Source: JBGSPQ01 sp041738505
GTDB taxonomy: Bacteria > Patescibacteriota > Gracilibacteria > UBA1369
Assembly: GCA_041738505.1 (NCBI GenBank)
Contig: JBGSPQ010000023.1
Coordinates: 4,018 to 68,017 of the forward strand
DNA: 64,000 bases
Direction of reading: 5' to 3'
Program-made: the position numbers and the translations under genes
The notes under the pieces: generated by a model
What the model saw: only the letters and a program-made list of their open reading frames with translations
Told to the model about the DNA's origin: nothing
Database searches by the model: none
Part shown: positions 54,344-62,790 of the stretch, in pieces
How the letters are laid out: each line of letters opens with the position of its first letter
Position numbering within the stretch: the first letter of the stretch is position 1

Positions 54344-55540
54344 TTATCCGTTGAGCAGTTGCATTGTCTGCAGGGCGATTTCTTTTTCCTCGTCGGTGGT
54401 TATAACGTAGACTTTTACTTTGCTTGTCGGCGTGCTGATTTCAATGGCGTTTTTTTTGTTTTTTTTGTCGTCCAGCTTCAGTCCCAGATATGTAAGATAT
54501 TCGCAGGTTTCTTTGCGCACGTACCAGGCGTATTGGCCGATTCCGGCGGTAAAGACTATTGCGTCCGTTCCGTTTAAGGCGGCGGTATAGGCGCCGATGT
54601 ATTTGGCCAGTTTATATGATAGATAGCTGATGGTGAACATGGCTTTTTTGTCTTTTTTTTGCGCTTTTGCCCAGACGTCGCGCATGTCGGAGCTTTCGCC
54701 GAAGATGCCGAGCAGACCGGATTTTTTGTTTAAAATAACATCAATTTCTTTGGGCCCGATTTTCAGTTTTTCCATTAATTTATAGACGATGGCGGGATCG
54801 ATGTCCCCGCAGCGCGTGCCCATGGGAAGGCCTTCCAGCGGGGTGAAACCCATGCTGGTGTCCACGGATTTTCCGTCTTTGATGGCGGTTACGCTTACTC
54901 CGTTGCCCAAATGGCAGGTGATGATTTTGCCGGTGCCGCGCTTTTTCCCGCTTCGTGATTTATCCAGCATTTTTTGCGCCTCTTTGCTCACAAACAGGTG
55001 GCTGGTGCCGTGAAAGCCGTATCTCCTGATGCCGAATTTTTTGTAATATTCCAGAGGCAGAGCGTACAGGTAGGCCTTGGGTTCCAGTGTCTGATGGAAA
55101 GCGGTATCAAAAACCGCCGTCTGCGGAACGTTTTTTAGCTGTTTAAGGACGGCTTTTATCCCTTTCAGGTTGGGGGGATTGTGCAGGGGCGCCAGGCGGG
55201 AAAGTTTTTGGATTTCTTTGATTACCGCGGGGGTGATTTTCACCGGATTGCGGTATTTTTCACCTCCGTGGACAACTCGGTGCCCAACCGCTTTGATTTC
55301 GGCCAGATTTTTTATAAATTTTTTGGAGATTAATTCATCAAGAGCTTTTTTCAGCGCTTGGTCGTAGTTTTTCACGCTGCCCTGAAAGCCGATTCTATCA
55401 ATCATGCCTTCGTATAGGCTGGTAAGGTGGGAGTGATTGTTGCCGTTGCGCGGGGATTTTTTGGCGCCGTTTCCTTCCGAAACTTTAAACAGTTCGTATC
55501 TTAAGGAGGACGATCCCGCGTTTAAGACCAGAATTTTCAT
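54344..55540 (-). CDS. ackA: Acetate kinase
   Basis: The 398-residue enzyme makes ATP and acetate from acetyl phosphate and ADP. Family signatures are VLNAGSSSLRYELF at the N-terminus, GHRVVHGGEKYR, VFDTAFHQTLEPKAYLYALP, GFHGTSHLFVSKEA, HLGNGVSVTAIKDGKSVDTSMGFTPLEGLPMGTRCGDIDP and IVFTAGIGQ. All are complete. The start ATG overlaps the stop of pta by four bases (ATGA), so the two are coupled. Together they form substrate-level ATP in a fermentative metabolism. Confidence 0.98.
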   Translation of the reverse strand: MKILVLNAGSSSLRYELFKVSEGNGAKKSPRNGNNHSHLTSLYEGMIDRIGFQGSVKNYDQALKKALDELISKKFIKNLAEIKAVGHRVVHGGEKYRNPVKITPAVIKEIQKLSRLAPLHNPPNLKGIKAVLKQLKNVPQTAVFDTAFHQTLEPKAYLYALPLEYYKKFGIRRYGFHGTSHLFVSKEAQKMLDKSRSGKKRGTGKIITCHLGNGVSVTAIKDGKSVDTSMGFTPLEGLPMGTRCGDIDPAIVYKLMEKLKIGPKEIDVILNKKSGLLGIFGESSDMRDVWAKAQKKDKKAMFTISYLSYKLAKYIGAYTAALNGTDAIVFTAGIGQYAWYVRKETCEYLTYLGLKLDDKKNKKNAIEISTPTSKVKVYVITTDEEKEIALQTMQLLNG

Positions 55541-56610
55541 TTGGTTTTTTTGATTAGACCGGCAAGTCTGCTTTTGCGTTCCTCGGTGTTGCCGCGGGCA
55601 TACAGTTTTCCGTATTTCACTTCGTACATCATTTCCTCCGATTCGCAGGCGGTGATGGCCGCCAGATCGGCAATGTCGCGGTATGAGCAGCCGCGCGAAA
55701 GGTCGTTGACAGGTTTTTTAAGTCCCTGCAGAAGTGGGCCCACGGCTTTGGCGCCGGCAAGTCTTTCCACCAGTTTATATGCGATGTTTCCGGCTTCCAG
55801 TGACGGGAAAATCAATACGTTGGCGTCGCCTTTGATTAAGGAACCGGGGAATTTTTTGTCGGCGATAGCGGGTACCAGAGCGGCATCCACCTGCATTTCC
55901 CCCTCCACAATCAGGTCGGGGCGGCGGTCGCGGATTAGCGCGACGGCCTCTTTCACTTTATCAACGACGGGATGTTTTGCGGATCCGGCGGTGGAAAAAG
56001 AGAGCATGGCGATTTTGGGTACAATGTTGAATCTTTGCGCGGTTTCGGCCGTATCAATGGCGATGTCGGCCAGATCGTGCGAATTGGGTTCGGGGTTGAT
56101 GGCGCAGTCGGCAAACAGGAGCAGACGGTTTTCAAATACCATAAAGAAAATGCTGGATACTTTGTGAAATTTTTCTTTGGTTTTGATTATCTGCAGAGCG
56201 GGGCGGACGGTGTCCGCGGTGGAGGATATGGCTCCGGAAACCATGCCGTCGGCGCCTCCCAGTTGGACGGTCATCACGCCAAAGTAGTTTACGTCGTTGA
56301 TAAGTTTTTTGGCTTCATCCTCCGTCATGCCCTTGTCCTTGCGGATGCGGAAGAGTTCGTTTGCGTACACTTTTTGGATTTCCGGGTTGGTGTTATCAAT
56401 AATGCGGACTTTGTCCCATTTGATTTTTAAGCCCAGTTCCTCCGCGCGGGCGTGAAGAACATCCTCTTTGCCGATTAGAATGGGGCGGCATGTTTTTTCT
56501 TTGAGCATTGTTTCCACCGCTTTGAAAGTCCTTTCCTCCGATGCTTCGGGGAAGATGATGCTTTTTTGGAGTTTTTTGGCGCGTTTTTTTACTCCGGCAA
56601 GAAAGTTCAT
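55537..56610 (-). CDS. pta: Phosphate acetyltransferase
   Basis: The 357-residue enzyme converts acetyl-CoA and phosphate to acetyl phosphate. The sequence shows IIFPEASEERTFKAVE, GVMTVQLGGADGMVSGAISSTADTVRPALQIIKT, MLSFSTAGSAKHPVVDKVKEAVAL, PDLIVEGEMQVDAALVP and NVLIFPSLEAGNIAYKLVERLAGAKAVGPLLQGLKKPVNDLSRG. This is the short, single-domain type without the N-terminal DRTGG/CobB-like regions. It is the first gene of the pta-ackA operon, with a well-formed promoter upstream, and overlaps ackA by four bases. Confidence 0.97.
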   Translation of the reverse strand: MNFLAGVKKRAKKLQKSIIFPEASEERTFKAVETMLKEKTCRPILIGKEDVLHARAEELGLKIKWDKVRIIDNTNPEIQKVYANELFRIRKDKGMTEDEAKKLINDVNYFGVMTVQLGGADGMVSGAISSTADTVRPALQIIKTKEKFHKVSSIFFMVFENRLLLFADCAINPEPNSHDLADIAIDTAETAQRFNIVPKIAMLSFSTAGSAKHPVVDKVKEAVALIRDRRPDLIVEGEMQVDAALVPAIADKKFPGSLIKGDANVLIFPSLEAGNIAYKLVERLAGAKAVGPLLQGLKKPVNDLSRGCSYRDIADLAAITACESEEMMYEVKYGKLYARGNTEERKSRLAGLIKKTK

Positions 56611-56638
56611 GTTTTTGTTTTTTAGATGCGGTTTATTT

Positions 56639-56667
56639 ATTATACCACATCTTTTTGAACGGGTGAA
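56639..56667 (-). promoter_or_regulatory. Promoter of pta-ackA
   Basis: On the minus strand TTCACC (56662-56667) and an extended -10 TGGTATAAT (-10 at 56639-56644) are separated by 17 bases. An imperfect inverted repeat AGATGCGG / CCACATCT (56624-56652) covers the -10 and could be bound by a regulator. Confidence 0.75.
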
Positions 56668-56677
56668 CTTTTTTGGC

Positions 56678-57370
56678 CTATTTTAAAGTGAACGATTTGA
56701 TGTATCCGCGGAGCAGAATTTCGGAGAAGACGGGCAGGAGTTTCCAGCCTTTGATGCCGTGGCTGACCACTTTAACCTTTTTTTCCTTGATGGCTTTGAG
56801 CACGGAGGGGATATTGCGGTCGGCTTCTATAATGGAATAGCCGTGGTTGAAGTAGCGGAGCAGATGATTGTCGCTGGTGCCGACCAGGGGGAGGCCGTAT
56901 TTTTCGGCGGCGACAGCGGCTTTTTTGTTGTTGCGGTTGATGTTGGCGGAATGGAACCAGCTGTATTCAATTGCGTCAAAAAGTTCTATGTGCTTATCCA
57001 GCTGTTTGCCAAGGCTGGTCGGGCCGGGATAATACGGGTGCGGCGCGATCACCAGAATGTCGGGTTTTAGCGCTTTGTAGGTTTTCAGGTCGTCAAAAGT
57101 CTTTAGGTTCTGGGCGCGTACGTCGGCGTTGAGGATTAGAACGTGCCTTTTTTCTATGGTTTTTTCTATGGCGGGGATTAGCAGAACACGTTTTTCTTCG
57201 GCGTATTTGCGTAGATCCTCGCTGAAAATGACCACATTATGACAGGAGATGGCCAGAACGTCGTAGCGGTTGAGTGCCGCGTAGGCGATGATTTGTTTTT
57301 CGGTATGTTTGATTCCGTCTATCGGGTCCTGGCGGGAGTGTACGTGTAATTGGGCTTTAAGTCTGGGCAT
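56678..57370 (-). CDS. PHP-domain metal-dependent phosphoesterase
   Basis: The 230-residue protein has the PHP signature: QLHVHSRQDPIDG (motif 1 with HxH), ISCHN (motif 2), LIPAIEKTIEKRHVLIL (motif 3) and GTSDNHLLRYF (SDxH at the end), plus VIAPHPYYPG. These residues form a trinuclear metal site. The family includes histidinol phosphatase, DNA-polymerase-linked nucleases and pAp-type phosphatases; I cannot assign the substrate. It lies upstream of the pta-ackA operon on the same strand, with the pta promoter between them. It is cytoplasmic. Confidence 0.88.
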   Translation of the reverse strand: MPRLKAQLHVHSRQDPIDGIKHTEKQIIAYAALNRYDVLAISCHNVVIFSEDLRKYAEEKRVLLIPAIEKTIEKRHVLILNADVRAQNLKTFDDLKTYKALKPDILVIAPHPYYPGPTSLGKQLDKHIELFDAIEYSWFHSANINRNNKKAAVAAEKYGLPLVGTSDNHLLRYFNHGYSIIEADRNIPSVLKAIKEKKVKVVSHGIKGWKLLPVFSEILLRGYIKSFTLK

Positions 57371-57446
57371 AGATTTGTTCGCGTGCTGTTTTTAAACCGC
57401 TTTCTTGGATAAGAAAACCGTTGAATACAATCTTATTTTGGATTTA

Positions 57447-57692
57447 TTATTGCACCACTTTGCTAATGGCCTCGGTGGCTTCCTGCGCTTCGGCCGCGGC
57501 CTCCTGGATTTCCTGCAATTTGCGTTCTGCCGATTCTTTGGCGGTGACTGCCGTGCGGGATGCGCTGTCTATCGTGGCCGCGGCTTCGTTATACGATTTT
57601 GCGGCTTCGTTCTGATAATCGGTGACTTGCTGGCAACCCATCATGCCAATCATAAATAATGCACTCAAAAAAATAACAAAACCTTTATTCAT
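57447..57692 (-). CDS. Small coiled-coil lipoprotein
   Basis: The 81-residue protein has a signal peptide with lipobox IGMMGC (cysteine near residue 20), followed by a helix that is almost entirely Ala/Glu/Lys with a heptad pattern (KSYNEAAATIDSASRTAVTAKESAERKLQEIQEAAAEA). That resembles Lpp-like small helical lipoproteins. It should be lipid-anchored and outward facing. Its ATG shares one base with the stop (TAATG) of the zinc-ribbon gene just upstream, so the two are translationally coupled. No partner is recognised. Confidence 0.82.
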   Translation of the reverse strand: MNKGFVIFLSALFMIGMMGCQQVTDYQNEAAKSYNEAAATIDSASRTAVTAKESAERKLQEIQEAAAEAQEATEAISKVVQ

Positions 57693-58057
57693 TATTTTTT
57701 GTTAAAATAGAATAATGAGCGGAAATCTCCGTTAAATTTGTTTAAAAAGTTGTGGATGTCCAAAACCTCGTCATGGCTTATCATGGCCGGATTGTGCGTA
57801 TTGATTTTCAGCCTGTTGGGGTTTTGTTCATGTTCCGAAAGGGTGACATGAATCATCAATTGGTTGCCGCAATTGGCGCAGGTAAAGTGAAAAAGCAGGT
57901 CGTTGCCCATTTGCGAAACCAGTTTAATACCTTCGTCGGTAAATTTTCTATCGCATTCACCGCAGGGGACGGTTTTTTTGACGTACTTGATGATTTCTTT
58001 CAATTCTTTGTAATCCATTTGTGTAAAGTTAGTGTCGCGGAAGATAGTGTCATGCAT
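57692..58057 (-). CDS. Zinc-ribbon-like cytoplasmic protein of unknown function
   Basis: This 121-residue protein has two Cys pairs, VPCGECDRKFTDEG and FTCANCGNQL, that likely bind one zinc. The N-terminal helix (DYKELKEIIKYVKKT) and the C-terminal helix (SHDEVLDIHNFLNKFNGDFRSLF) are charged. No known family is recognised. The start is uncertain: the ATG at 58057 has AAAGG directly in front with no spacer, while the ATG at 58018 (MDYKELKE) has no ribosome-binding site. An upstream tandem duplicate of the start region encodes a three-codon frame. The stop overlaps the start of the small lipoprotein gene by one base. Confidence 0.75.
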   Translation of the reverse strand: MHDTIFRDTNFTQMDYKELKEIIKYVKKTVPCGECDRKFTDEGIKLVSQMGNDLLFHFTCANCGNQLMIHVTLSEHEQNPNRLKINTHNPAMISHDEVLDIHNFLNKFNGDFRSLFYFNKK

Positions 58058-58145
58058 CCTTTATTACGTATCCATGATGCCTTTGTTACGTAAGCTTGTA
58101 AAGACTAAGGGCATACTATTTTACAATATATCAACAAATTGTCAA
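58051..58145 (-). promoter_or_regulatory. Promoter and duplicated translation-start region
   Basis: On the minus strand TTGACA (58140-58145) and TAAAAT (58118-58123) are separated by 16 bases. Downstream, the block TACGTAA-N-AAAGG...CATG occurs twice in tandem (roughly 58074-58093 and 58052-58071). The first copy gives ATG GAT ACG TAA, a three-codon frame, and the second the start of the zinc-ribbon gene. The -35 lies inside the end of the DUF2779 gene. Confidence 0.6.
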
Positions 58146-59630
58146 GGTCAGCGCGCGCATTATCTCCACCATGGCCAGGGTGTCGCGTTCGCAGTATTTC
58201 TTAAGGTCTGTGATCAGCTGTGCGCGGGTGTCGGGGGTGAGCGGGGGAGTGTTGTCGGGTGCAAGGTCGTTGTTGATGCCGGTGATTTGGAAAATGGCTT
58301 CGGAGGCGCTGCCGCCTTCGGCGATTTCAAGATCGGTGTAGGAGAGGTCCGGCGCCATCACGGGCAGGATTTGTTTGATTGAGGCGCTTCCTCGGAATCG
58401 GTAGTCAACGTAATCCTTTTTAAAAATATCCATCAGATCATAAACGCGGTTGTTGACGTCTTCCAGGAAAGGAGCGTATTCCGGCATCATTTCCGCCATT
58501 TCGCTGTTGCGGCTTTTTTCGAAACTTTTGTACCAGACCACCACGTTGCCCGTCGGGCCGATGTTTTGTTTAAGCGTTTTCAGCAGGTGGGGAACGGGGT
58601 TGGATTTTTCGGTATGGAGGAATTCAAAGTGTTTTAGATCACCCGATTTCAGGCTTTCCGGCGACTCCGCTACGTGCAGTGAATACTGAAAGGGGATTTG
58701 CCGATACGGTTTCATCCCGTTATATAAAGGAACAGCCGGGTTGATTGTTTCGTAATCCAGAAAATATAAAGGGTACTCCAGCGCTCCCAGTTCTCGCGCG
58801 ATTTCCTCGTAATCAATAAAGGCGGTTTTTTGTTTGGTCAGTTCCACCTGCAGGTTTTGCGAATCGGAATTAAACCAGTCGTCCGGGATGTCCGTGATTT
58901 TTATAATCCCTTCGCCGGCCAGCGTTTCCAGAGATTTCTGCGTGATGCGCAAAATATCGTAGATGCTGTAGTCGGGAACACTTCGGTAATAGTATTCCAC
59001 AAATTTTTCCGTGGGCGGATATTGTAGACTCTTTTTTAGCGCTTTTACACGCGGTTCTTCCGGGGAGGTGAGGATTTTGTATGCCTGCTCAATCAGCCCT
59101 TCGTACTTGGGCATCAGGGCTTGAATGTCCGTCGTCATGTCCACAATTTTCAAAAATTGGTCCGGTTCCAGTCCAACTTTTTCGTCATATGTGTAATCGC
59201 TGTTTACCAGTACCAGATTGATCGAATCCAGTTTGTAGCCGGCCAGCGTGAAAACGTGATATTGAAAACAGAGGTCGGGTAAATGCTCTTTTTTTACCTG
59301 CGTTGAGCTTTTCACCTCGTAAAGATGGTGGGCTTTGCCGTTCGCGGAGGGCTTTAAAATATCCGCGCGGGCGTAAAATTTATCGGTGTAGGCTTTGGGC
59401 TGGTAAAGGAGTTCGGTTTTTCCCTCCAGCAGTTTAAGCGCGATGTCCTCCACTTTTTGTCCCTGTCTGGCTATGCGCGACATTACATAATCCTCCATCA
59501 AATCCGGCCGGTTTTTGCAGAGCCAGGCGTAGAGCGGGCACTCCGCAAAGCGCACGAAGTCGGATTTTGTGATGACGGCGGATTTGTGGCGGGCGGAGGC
59601 GGGGAGTGTGGTTTTAAATGAAGGTGTCAT
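58131..59630 (-). CDS. DUF2779 protein with PD-(D/E)XK and exonuclease-like regions
   Basis: The 499-residue protein has a first half with Cas4/RecB-like features: SDFVRFAECPLYAWL, ARADILKPSANGKAHHLYEVKSST (PD-(D/E)XK-type EVKSS near residue 105) and FQYHVFTLAGYKLDSINLVLVNSDY. The second half is the DUF2779 domain with YFLDYETINPAVPLYNGMKPYRQIPFQYSLHV, resembling DEDD-type exonucleases, and KKYCERDTLAMVEIM at the end. This combination belongs to a widespread family of predicted nucleases with unclear function, often near mobile or defence loci. No CRISPR array or cas genes are in the window. It is probably DNA- or RNA-degrading. Confidence 0.9.
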   Translation of the reverse strand: MTPSFKTTLPASARHKSAVITKSDFVRFAECPLYAWLCKNRPDLMEDYVMSRIARQGQKVEDIALKLLEGKTELLYQPKAYTDKFYARADILKPSANGKAHHLYEVKSSTQVKKEHLPDLCFQYHVFTLAGYKLDSINLVLVNSDYTYDEKVGLEPDQFLKIVDMTTDIQALMPKYEGLIEQAYKILTSPEEPRVKALKKSLQYPPTEKFVEYYYRSVPDYSIYDILRITQKSLETLAGEGIIKITDIPDDWFNSDSQNLQVELTKQKTAFIDYEEIARELGALEYPLYFLDYETINPAVPLYNGMKPYRQIPFQYSLHVAESPESLKSGDLKHFEFLHTEKSNPVPHLLKTLKQNIGPTGNVVVWYKSFEKSRNSEMAEMMPEYAPFLEDVNNRVYDLMDIFKKDYVDYRFRGSASIKQILPVMAPDLSYTDLEIAEGGSASEAIFQITGINNDLAPDNTPPLTPDTRAQLITDLKKYCERDTLAMVEIMRALTLTIC

Positions 59631-59680
59631 GGTTGTTGATTAACCGTTTCAGTGTATCACGTATTAAACCATGAATAAAT

Positions 59681-59709
59681 TTGACATTCATGCCGGTGGT
59701 ATTTAGATT
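59681..59709 (+). promoter_or_regulatory. Promoter of the RelA/SpoT-like - DUF4256 pair
   Basis: TTGACA (59681-59686) and TAGATT (59704-59709) are separated by 17 bases. AAGGA at about 59723 with six bases to the ATG is a good ribosome-binding site, rarer in this window than elsewhere. Confidence 0.65.
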
Positions 59710-59731
59710 AAATGACCTTAATTAAGGATAT

Positions 59732-61570
59732 ATGTCTGATAGTGAAAAACCCTTTGGCGGCAATGATTTGCCCGAAGAAGCGGAATATCAATTATCCGAA
59801 GAGGAAATTGCCGAAGAGAAAGAGATGAATGACATGCCTGCACTAATTCAAGCTATTTATAATGATTTGTTGATGAGAGGTGTAATGGAGAAGTATCATT
59901 TGCCTTTAGACGACAAATATTATGAAAAAGATGAGGCTGAAAGGCTGGCTATGGAAAAGGAGGTGATTGCCTCTATGGTAATACGTGTTGCCGATGATGC
60001 CGAATTTGAAACCGGATATCTGGATGATATAATCCGCAGTCTGGGAACTTTTGAGGAGACATGTCGGGGGATAACAAATTATGATGATGATATTTTTGAA
60101 AGTGTGTTGGATGTTTTGATTGAAATCATTTCCAGAGATATGGACAGAAAAATTGCCTTGAAAGAGGAAAAGGGCAGTAAGTACACTTTGGATTTGAACA
60201 GGGAGATTAAACTTTTGGAAGATATATTAAAAATTTCTTATCTGAACGAGGATGCATATGCTTTGTTGGGCAGGGCCGGAAAGGTTTTAAAACGGGAAGA
60301 TATGGTGCAGGATGCAATAGACCATGATGGTGAAATGAAAATCGGTGAATATATTATGCTTCTGACCGAACAGGGAAAATATAGGCAGGCGATGGATGAA
60401 TGGAGAAAGCACGGACCCTGTAAATTATATGACGGTGAAGGTGAATGTGTTATCAAGTCGCGCATCAAGACGGCCTGTTTTATTGATTTTGACGAGAGGG
60501 GAATGCCATTTACCAACGATTCCACTCCGCAGTTTCTGTGGGCCGATTTGAATAGCTACAGGGGAGAATTTAGTAATGCCGCCAGCCGTACTTGTGATGA
60601 GTTTTTTGCGCGTATGAGGGGAAAGTATGCTGACAAACAGGAAAACCGACAGGAGTTGCCCCGGCTAGCTGTGGCGGCACAATTACAGGTGATGAAAAGG
60701 GCATCGGTGGCGGAACTTATGCGTAAACTGGTGAACGGGGATTTGCAATTTGGCGAGGGGAATAATGTCAATTCAACGCGGGCGGGTTTGTTCAGTGGCG
60801 ATCTTGATGTGAATTATATTCGTATGATTTTCCGGCAGTTCGGTTCTGATTTTAAGAAATCGGCCGTTTCCGTTGATGAAATGTTTGCTCCGGTAAAAGT
60901 GCTTCTTACAGAGGAGGCGGGCAGGTTTCGTCTATGGCTGGAGGATCTTCTGAAGGACAAATTTGGGGGAAAAATACAATATGAAACTTACGGGCCCAGG
61001 GTGAAAGATTTGTTTTCAATTCTGCAGAAAATGCTGAAAAATAAAAAACCGGGGGAAAAAGACTGGACTGCGGTGCTGGACGTTACGGATTTGATTGGGG
61101 CGACGGTGCTTACCGATACCGAAGCGGAGGTTGATGAAATTTACGCGGAGTTAGAAAAATTAATGATTCCGGGAACTATCAAGGGGCATGACATGTGGGA
61201 AAAAGAGACAAGCAGGGGGCGAAAATCCAAGGACATCACCGGTATGATTCCCGGATTTCCGGTGAAAGTGCAGGTACAGTGCAGGACAAAAAAAATGGAG
61301 GAGCTATATAACGGCAGACTTTCGCATCACCTGTCTTACAAGAAATTTTCGGGAGAAAAACTACAGAAGAATATAAACGAAAATCCCAACGCTTATCTGG
61401 ATTTGCTTTATCAGGCTCTGCACAATATGAGGATGGCTTTTGAGGAATGCGGGGGGATGTCCAAAAAGGGCGAGCAGGCGATGGTTCCCGATGCGAAAAA
61501 AATTCTGGAGGCGTACTCTAAAAATTACGCAGACGGGTTTTCGATTATCAGGACTTTTGTTTTGTATTAG
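59732..61570 (+). CDS. Protein with degenerate RelA/SpoT-type synthetase domain
   Basis: The 612-residue cytoplasmic protein has a helical N-terminal part (1-400) of unknown family. Residues about 400-540 match the RelA/SpoT nucleotide-synthetase fold in order. GPRVKDLFSILQKM (421-434) corresponds to the ATP-binding R-x-K...YSIxxKM; DVTDLIGATVLTD (450-462) holds the metal-binding Asp453 of the DLIGxRV motif; KVQVQCRT (512-519) corresponds to EIQIRT; and RLSHHLSYK (529-537) to the AAHWxYK helix. The catalytic Glu is replaced by Gln514, and the GYQSxH loop is missing (KDITGMIPG instead). It may be an altered nucleotide-transferase or a pseudo-synthetase. It is followed after 42 bases by a DUF4256 gene. 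Confidence 0.8.
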   Translation: MSDSEKPFGGNDLPEEAEYQLSEEEIAEEKEMNDMPALIQAIYNDLLMRGVMEKYHLPLDDKYYEKDEAERLAMEKEVIASMVIRVADDAEFETGYLDDIIRSLGTFEETCRGITNYDDDIFESVLDVLIEIISRDMDRKIALKEEKGSKYTLDLNREIKLLEDILKISYLNEDAYALLGRAGKVLKREDMVQDAIDHDGEMKIGEYIMLLTEQGKYRQAMDEWRKHGPCKLYDGEGECVIKSRIKTACFIDFDERGMPFTNDSTPQFLWADLNSYRGEFSNAASRTCDEFFARMRGKYADKQENRQELPRLAVAAQLQVMKRASVAELMRKLVNGDLQFGEGNNVNSTRAGLFSGDLDVNYIRMIFRQFGSDFKKSAVSVDEMFAPVKVLLTEEAGRFRLWLEDLLKDKFGGKIQYETYGPRVKDLFSILQKMLKNKKPGEKDWTAVLDVTDLIGATVLTDTEAEVDEIYAELEKLMIPGTIKGHDMWEKETSRGRKSKDITGMIPGFPVKVQVQCRTKKMEELYNGRLSHHLSYKKFSGEKLQKNINENPNAYLDLLYQALHNMRMAFEECGGMSKKGEQAMVPDAKKILEAYSKNYADGFSIIRTFVLY

Positions 61571-61612
61571 GTTGTGATAACTTTCACCCCACTCATTTTT
61601 TAAGGAAATATC

Positions 61613-62416
61613 ATGTCAAAAAAATCCAACGAAAGTCAGTTTGTCGGTGAGGAAGAATCCCTTGATTTGCGAGGTGCATCCAAAGAGCAATTGGTTGAGG
61701 TTCTGATTAACATGGTTGCCAGGGAAATTGTACATGCGGGTGAAATAAACAGGGAGCTGGATTTGGTGCGCAAGGTTTCCAAAATGAGGGCGATGCATAT
61801 GATTGATCAGGTTTCCATTGCGGAAATTATGGAAGTTTTGGATAGGGTTCATGAGCGTTTTGAAAAAAACATGAAGAGGCATGAAGGGGTTAGCTGGGAG
61901 TCGGTTCAGCGTAAACTATTGGCGAATCCGGAAAAACTGCGGGTTTTAATCAATATGGAAAATGCGGGAGGGGAGCCGGATGTGATTGATTACAATCCCA
62001 CAACCGATATTTATACTTTTTTGGATTGTGCCGCTGATTTGTCTTATGAAAATCGGATGTTTTATTGTTATGACAGGGATGCGGAAGCGCAGCTTGCCAA
62101 ACATGATCCGATGAAAAAGGAGTATGCGGCAAATGGTAATAAACTAAACGGCAATGCAGTGGACGCGGTGAAAGCTATTGGTGGCACAATGATGACGCGG
62201 GAAATAAATGAAAAAAGGGTGCAAAAAGGAAGTTTTACTTTTGAAGAATCCACATGGATGGAGACACCTGCGAACATCCGGAAGAAGGGCAAGGCGTTAC
62301 TATCATTTCCAAATTACCATGATGGGAAGATGGAGTCAGGTCTCTATTTTGTTAAAGAGGAGGATCCTGCGGAATATAGTAATATGACCTGTTTCAGGGT
62401 TGTGCTGGAGGTTTAA
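61613..62416 (+). CDS. DUF4256 protein with N-terminal extension
   Basis: This is a 267-residue soluble protein. Residues about 85-267 carry the DUF4256 pattern: VHERFEKNMKRHEGVSWESVQRKLLANPEKL, MENAGGEPDVIDYN, YTFLDCAADLSYENRMFYCYDRDAEAQLA, AVDAVKAIGGTMMT and ESTWMETPANIRKKGKALLSFPNYHDGKMES. Most DUF4256 proteins are about 185 residues; the extra 80 N-terminal residues here are helical and unique. AAGGAAA before the ATG is a fair ribosome-binding site. It follows the RelA/SpoT-like gene in the same direction. The family has no known function. The stop overlaps the stop of the convergent Cys-rich gene (four bases shared). Confidence 0.88.
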   Translation: MSKKSNESQFVGEEESLDLRGASKEQLVEVLINMVAREIVHAGEINRELDLVRKVSKMRAMHMIDQVSIAEIMEVLDRVHERFEKNMKRHEGVSWESVQRKLLANPEKLRVLINMENAGGEPDVIDYNPTTDIYTFLDCAADLSYENRMFYCYDRDAEAQLAKHDPMKKEYAANGNKLNGNAVDAVKAIGGTMMTREINEKRVQKGSFTFEESTWMETPANIRKKGKALLSFPNYHDGKMESGLYFVKEEDPAEYSNMTCFRVVLEV

Positions 62417-62790
62417 TTTTTCGGGTGGAGGAGCGTTTCTTTATCCAGCACTTTTTCGCCGGTGAGTATGTCTATGCCGGTGCGCGTGTCTATCAGCATG
62501 CTGTTTGGCAGTTGGCCCTGGACGCCGTCGGGACAGCGGTGGGCCCAGGCGCAGACGATGCTCACGTGCAAACAACGGCCGTTTGTTTCATCGTAGATGT
62601 CAGAGGGGATTTTGTATTTATATATTGGGAGCCGGCAGCGGTGGCAGATTTGGCGATGGCAGATACAGCTGATGTGCCATTTTACCCCGTCCTGAAGGCA
62701 GTCGCCTTTGTAGTGTCCGCATTTTTCGCAACGGGAGAGACCTTTTGGCACAGGCGGGAGAGATGCGCTTTTTGAATTATTCTTGTTCAT
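62413..62790 (-). CDS. Cysteine-rich metal-binding protein (second gene of SAM-riboswitch operon)
   Basis: The 125-residue protein has Cys/His pairs in close order: SRCEKCGHYKGDC, HISCICHRQICHRCRLPIY and VCAWAHRCPDG, enough for two or more zinc or iron-sulfur sites. The C-terminal third has no cysteine (TGIDILTGEKVLDKETLLH). No signal peptide or membrane helix is seen. The family is not recognised. Its start overlaps the end of the gene before it by 14 bases, so both depend on the same riboswitch-controlled promoter. It is tail to tail with the DUF4256 gene. Confidence 0.8.
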   Translation of the reverse strand: MNKNNSKSASLPPVPKGLSRCEKCGHYKGDCLQDGVKWHISCICHRQICHRCRLPIYKYKIPSDIYDETNGRCLHVSIVCAWAHRCPDGVQGQLPNSMLIDTRTGIDILTGEKVLDKETLLHPKN

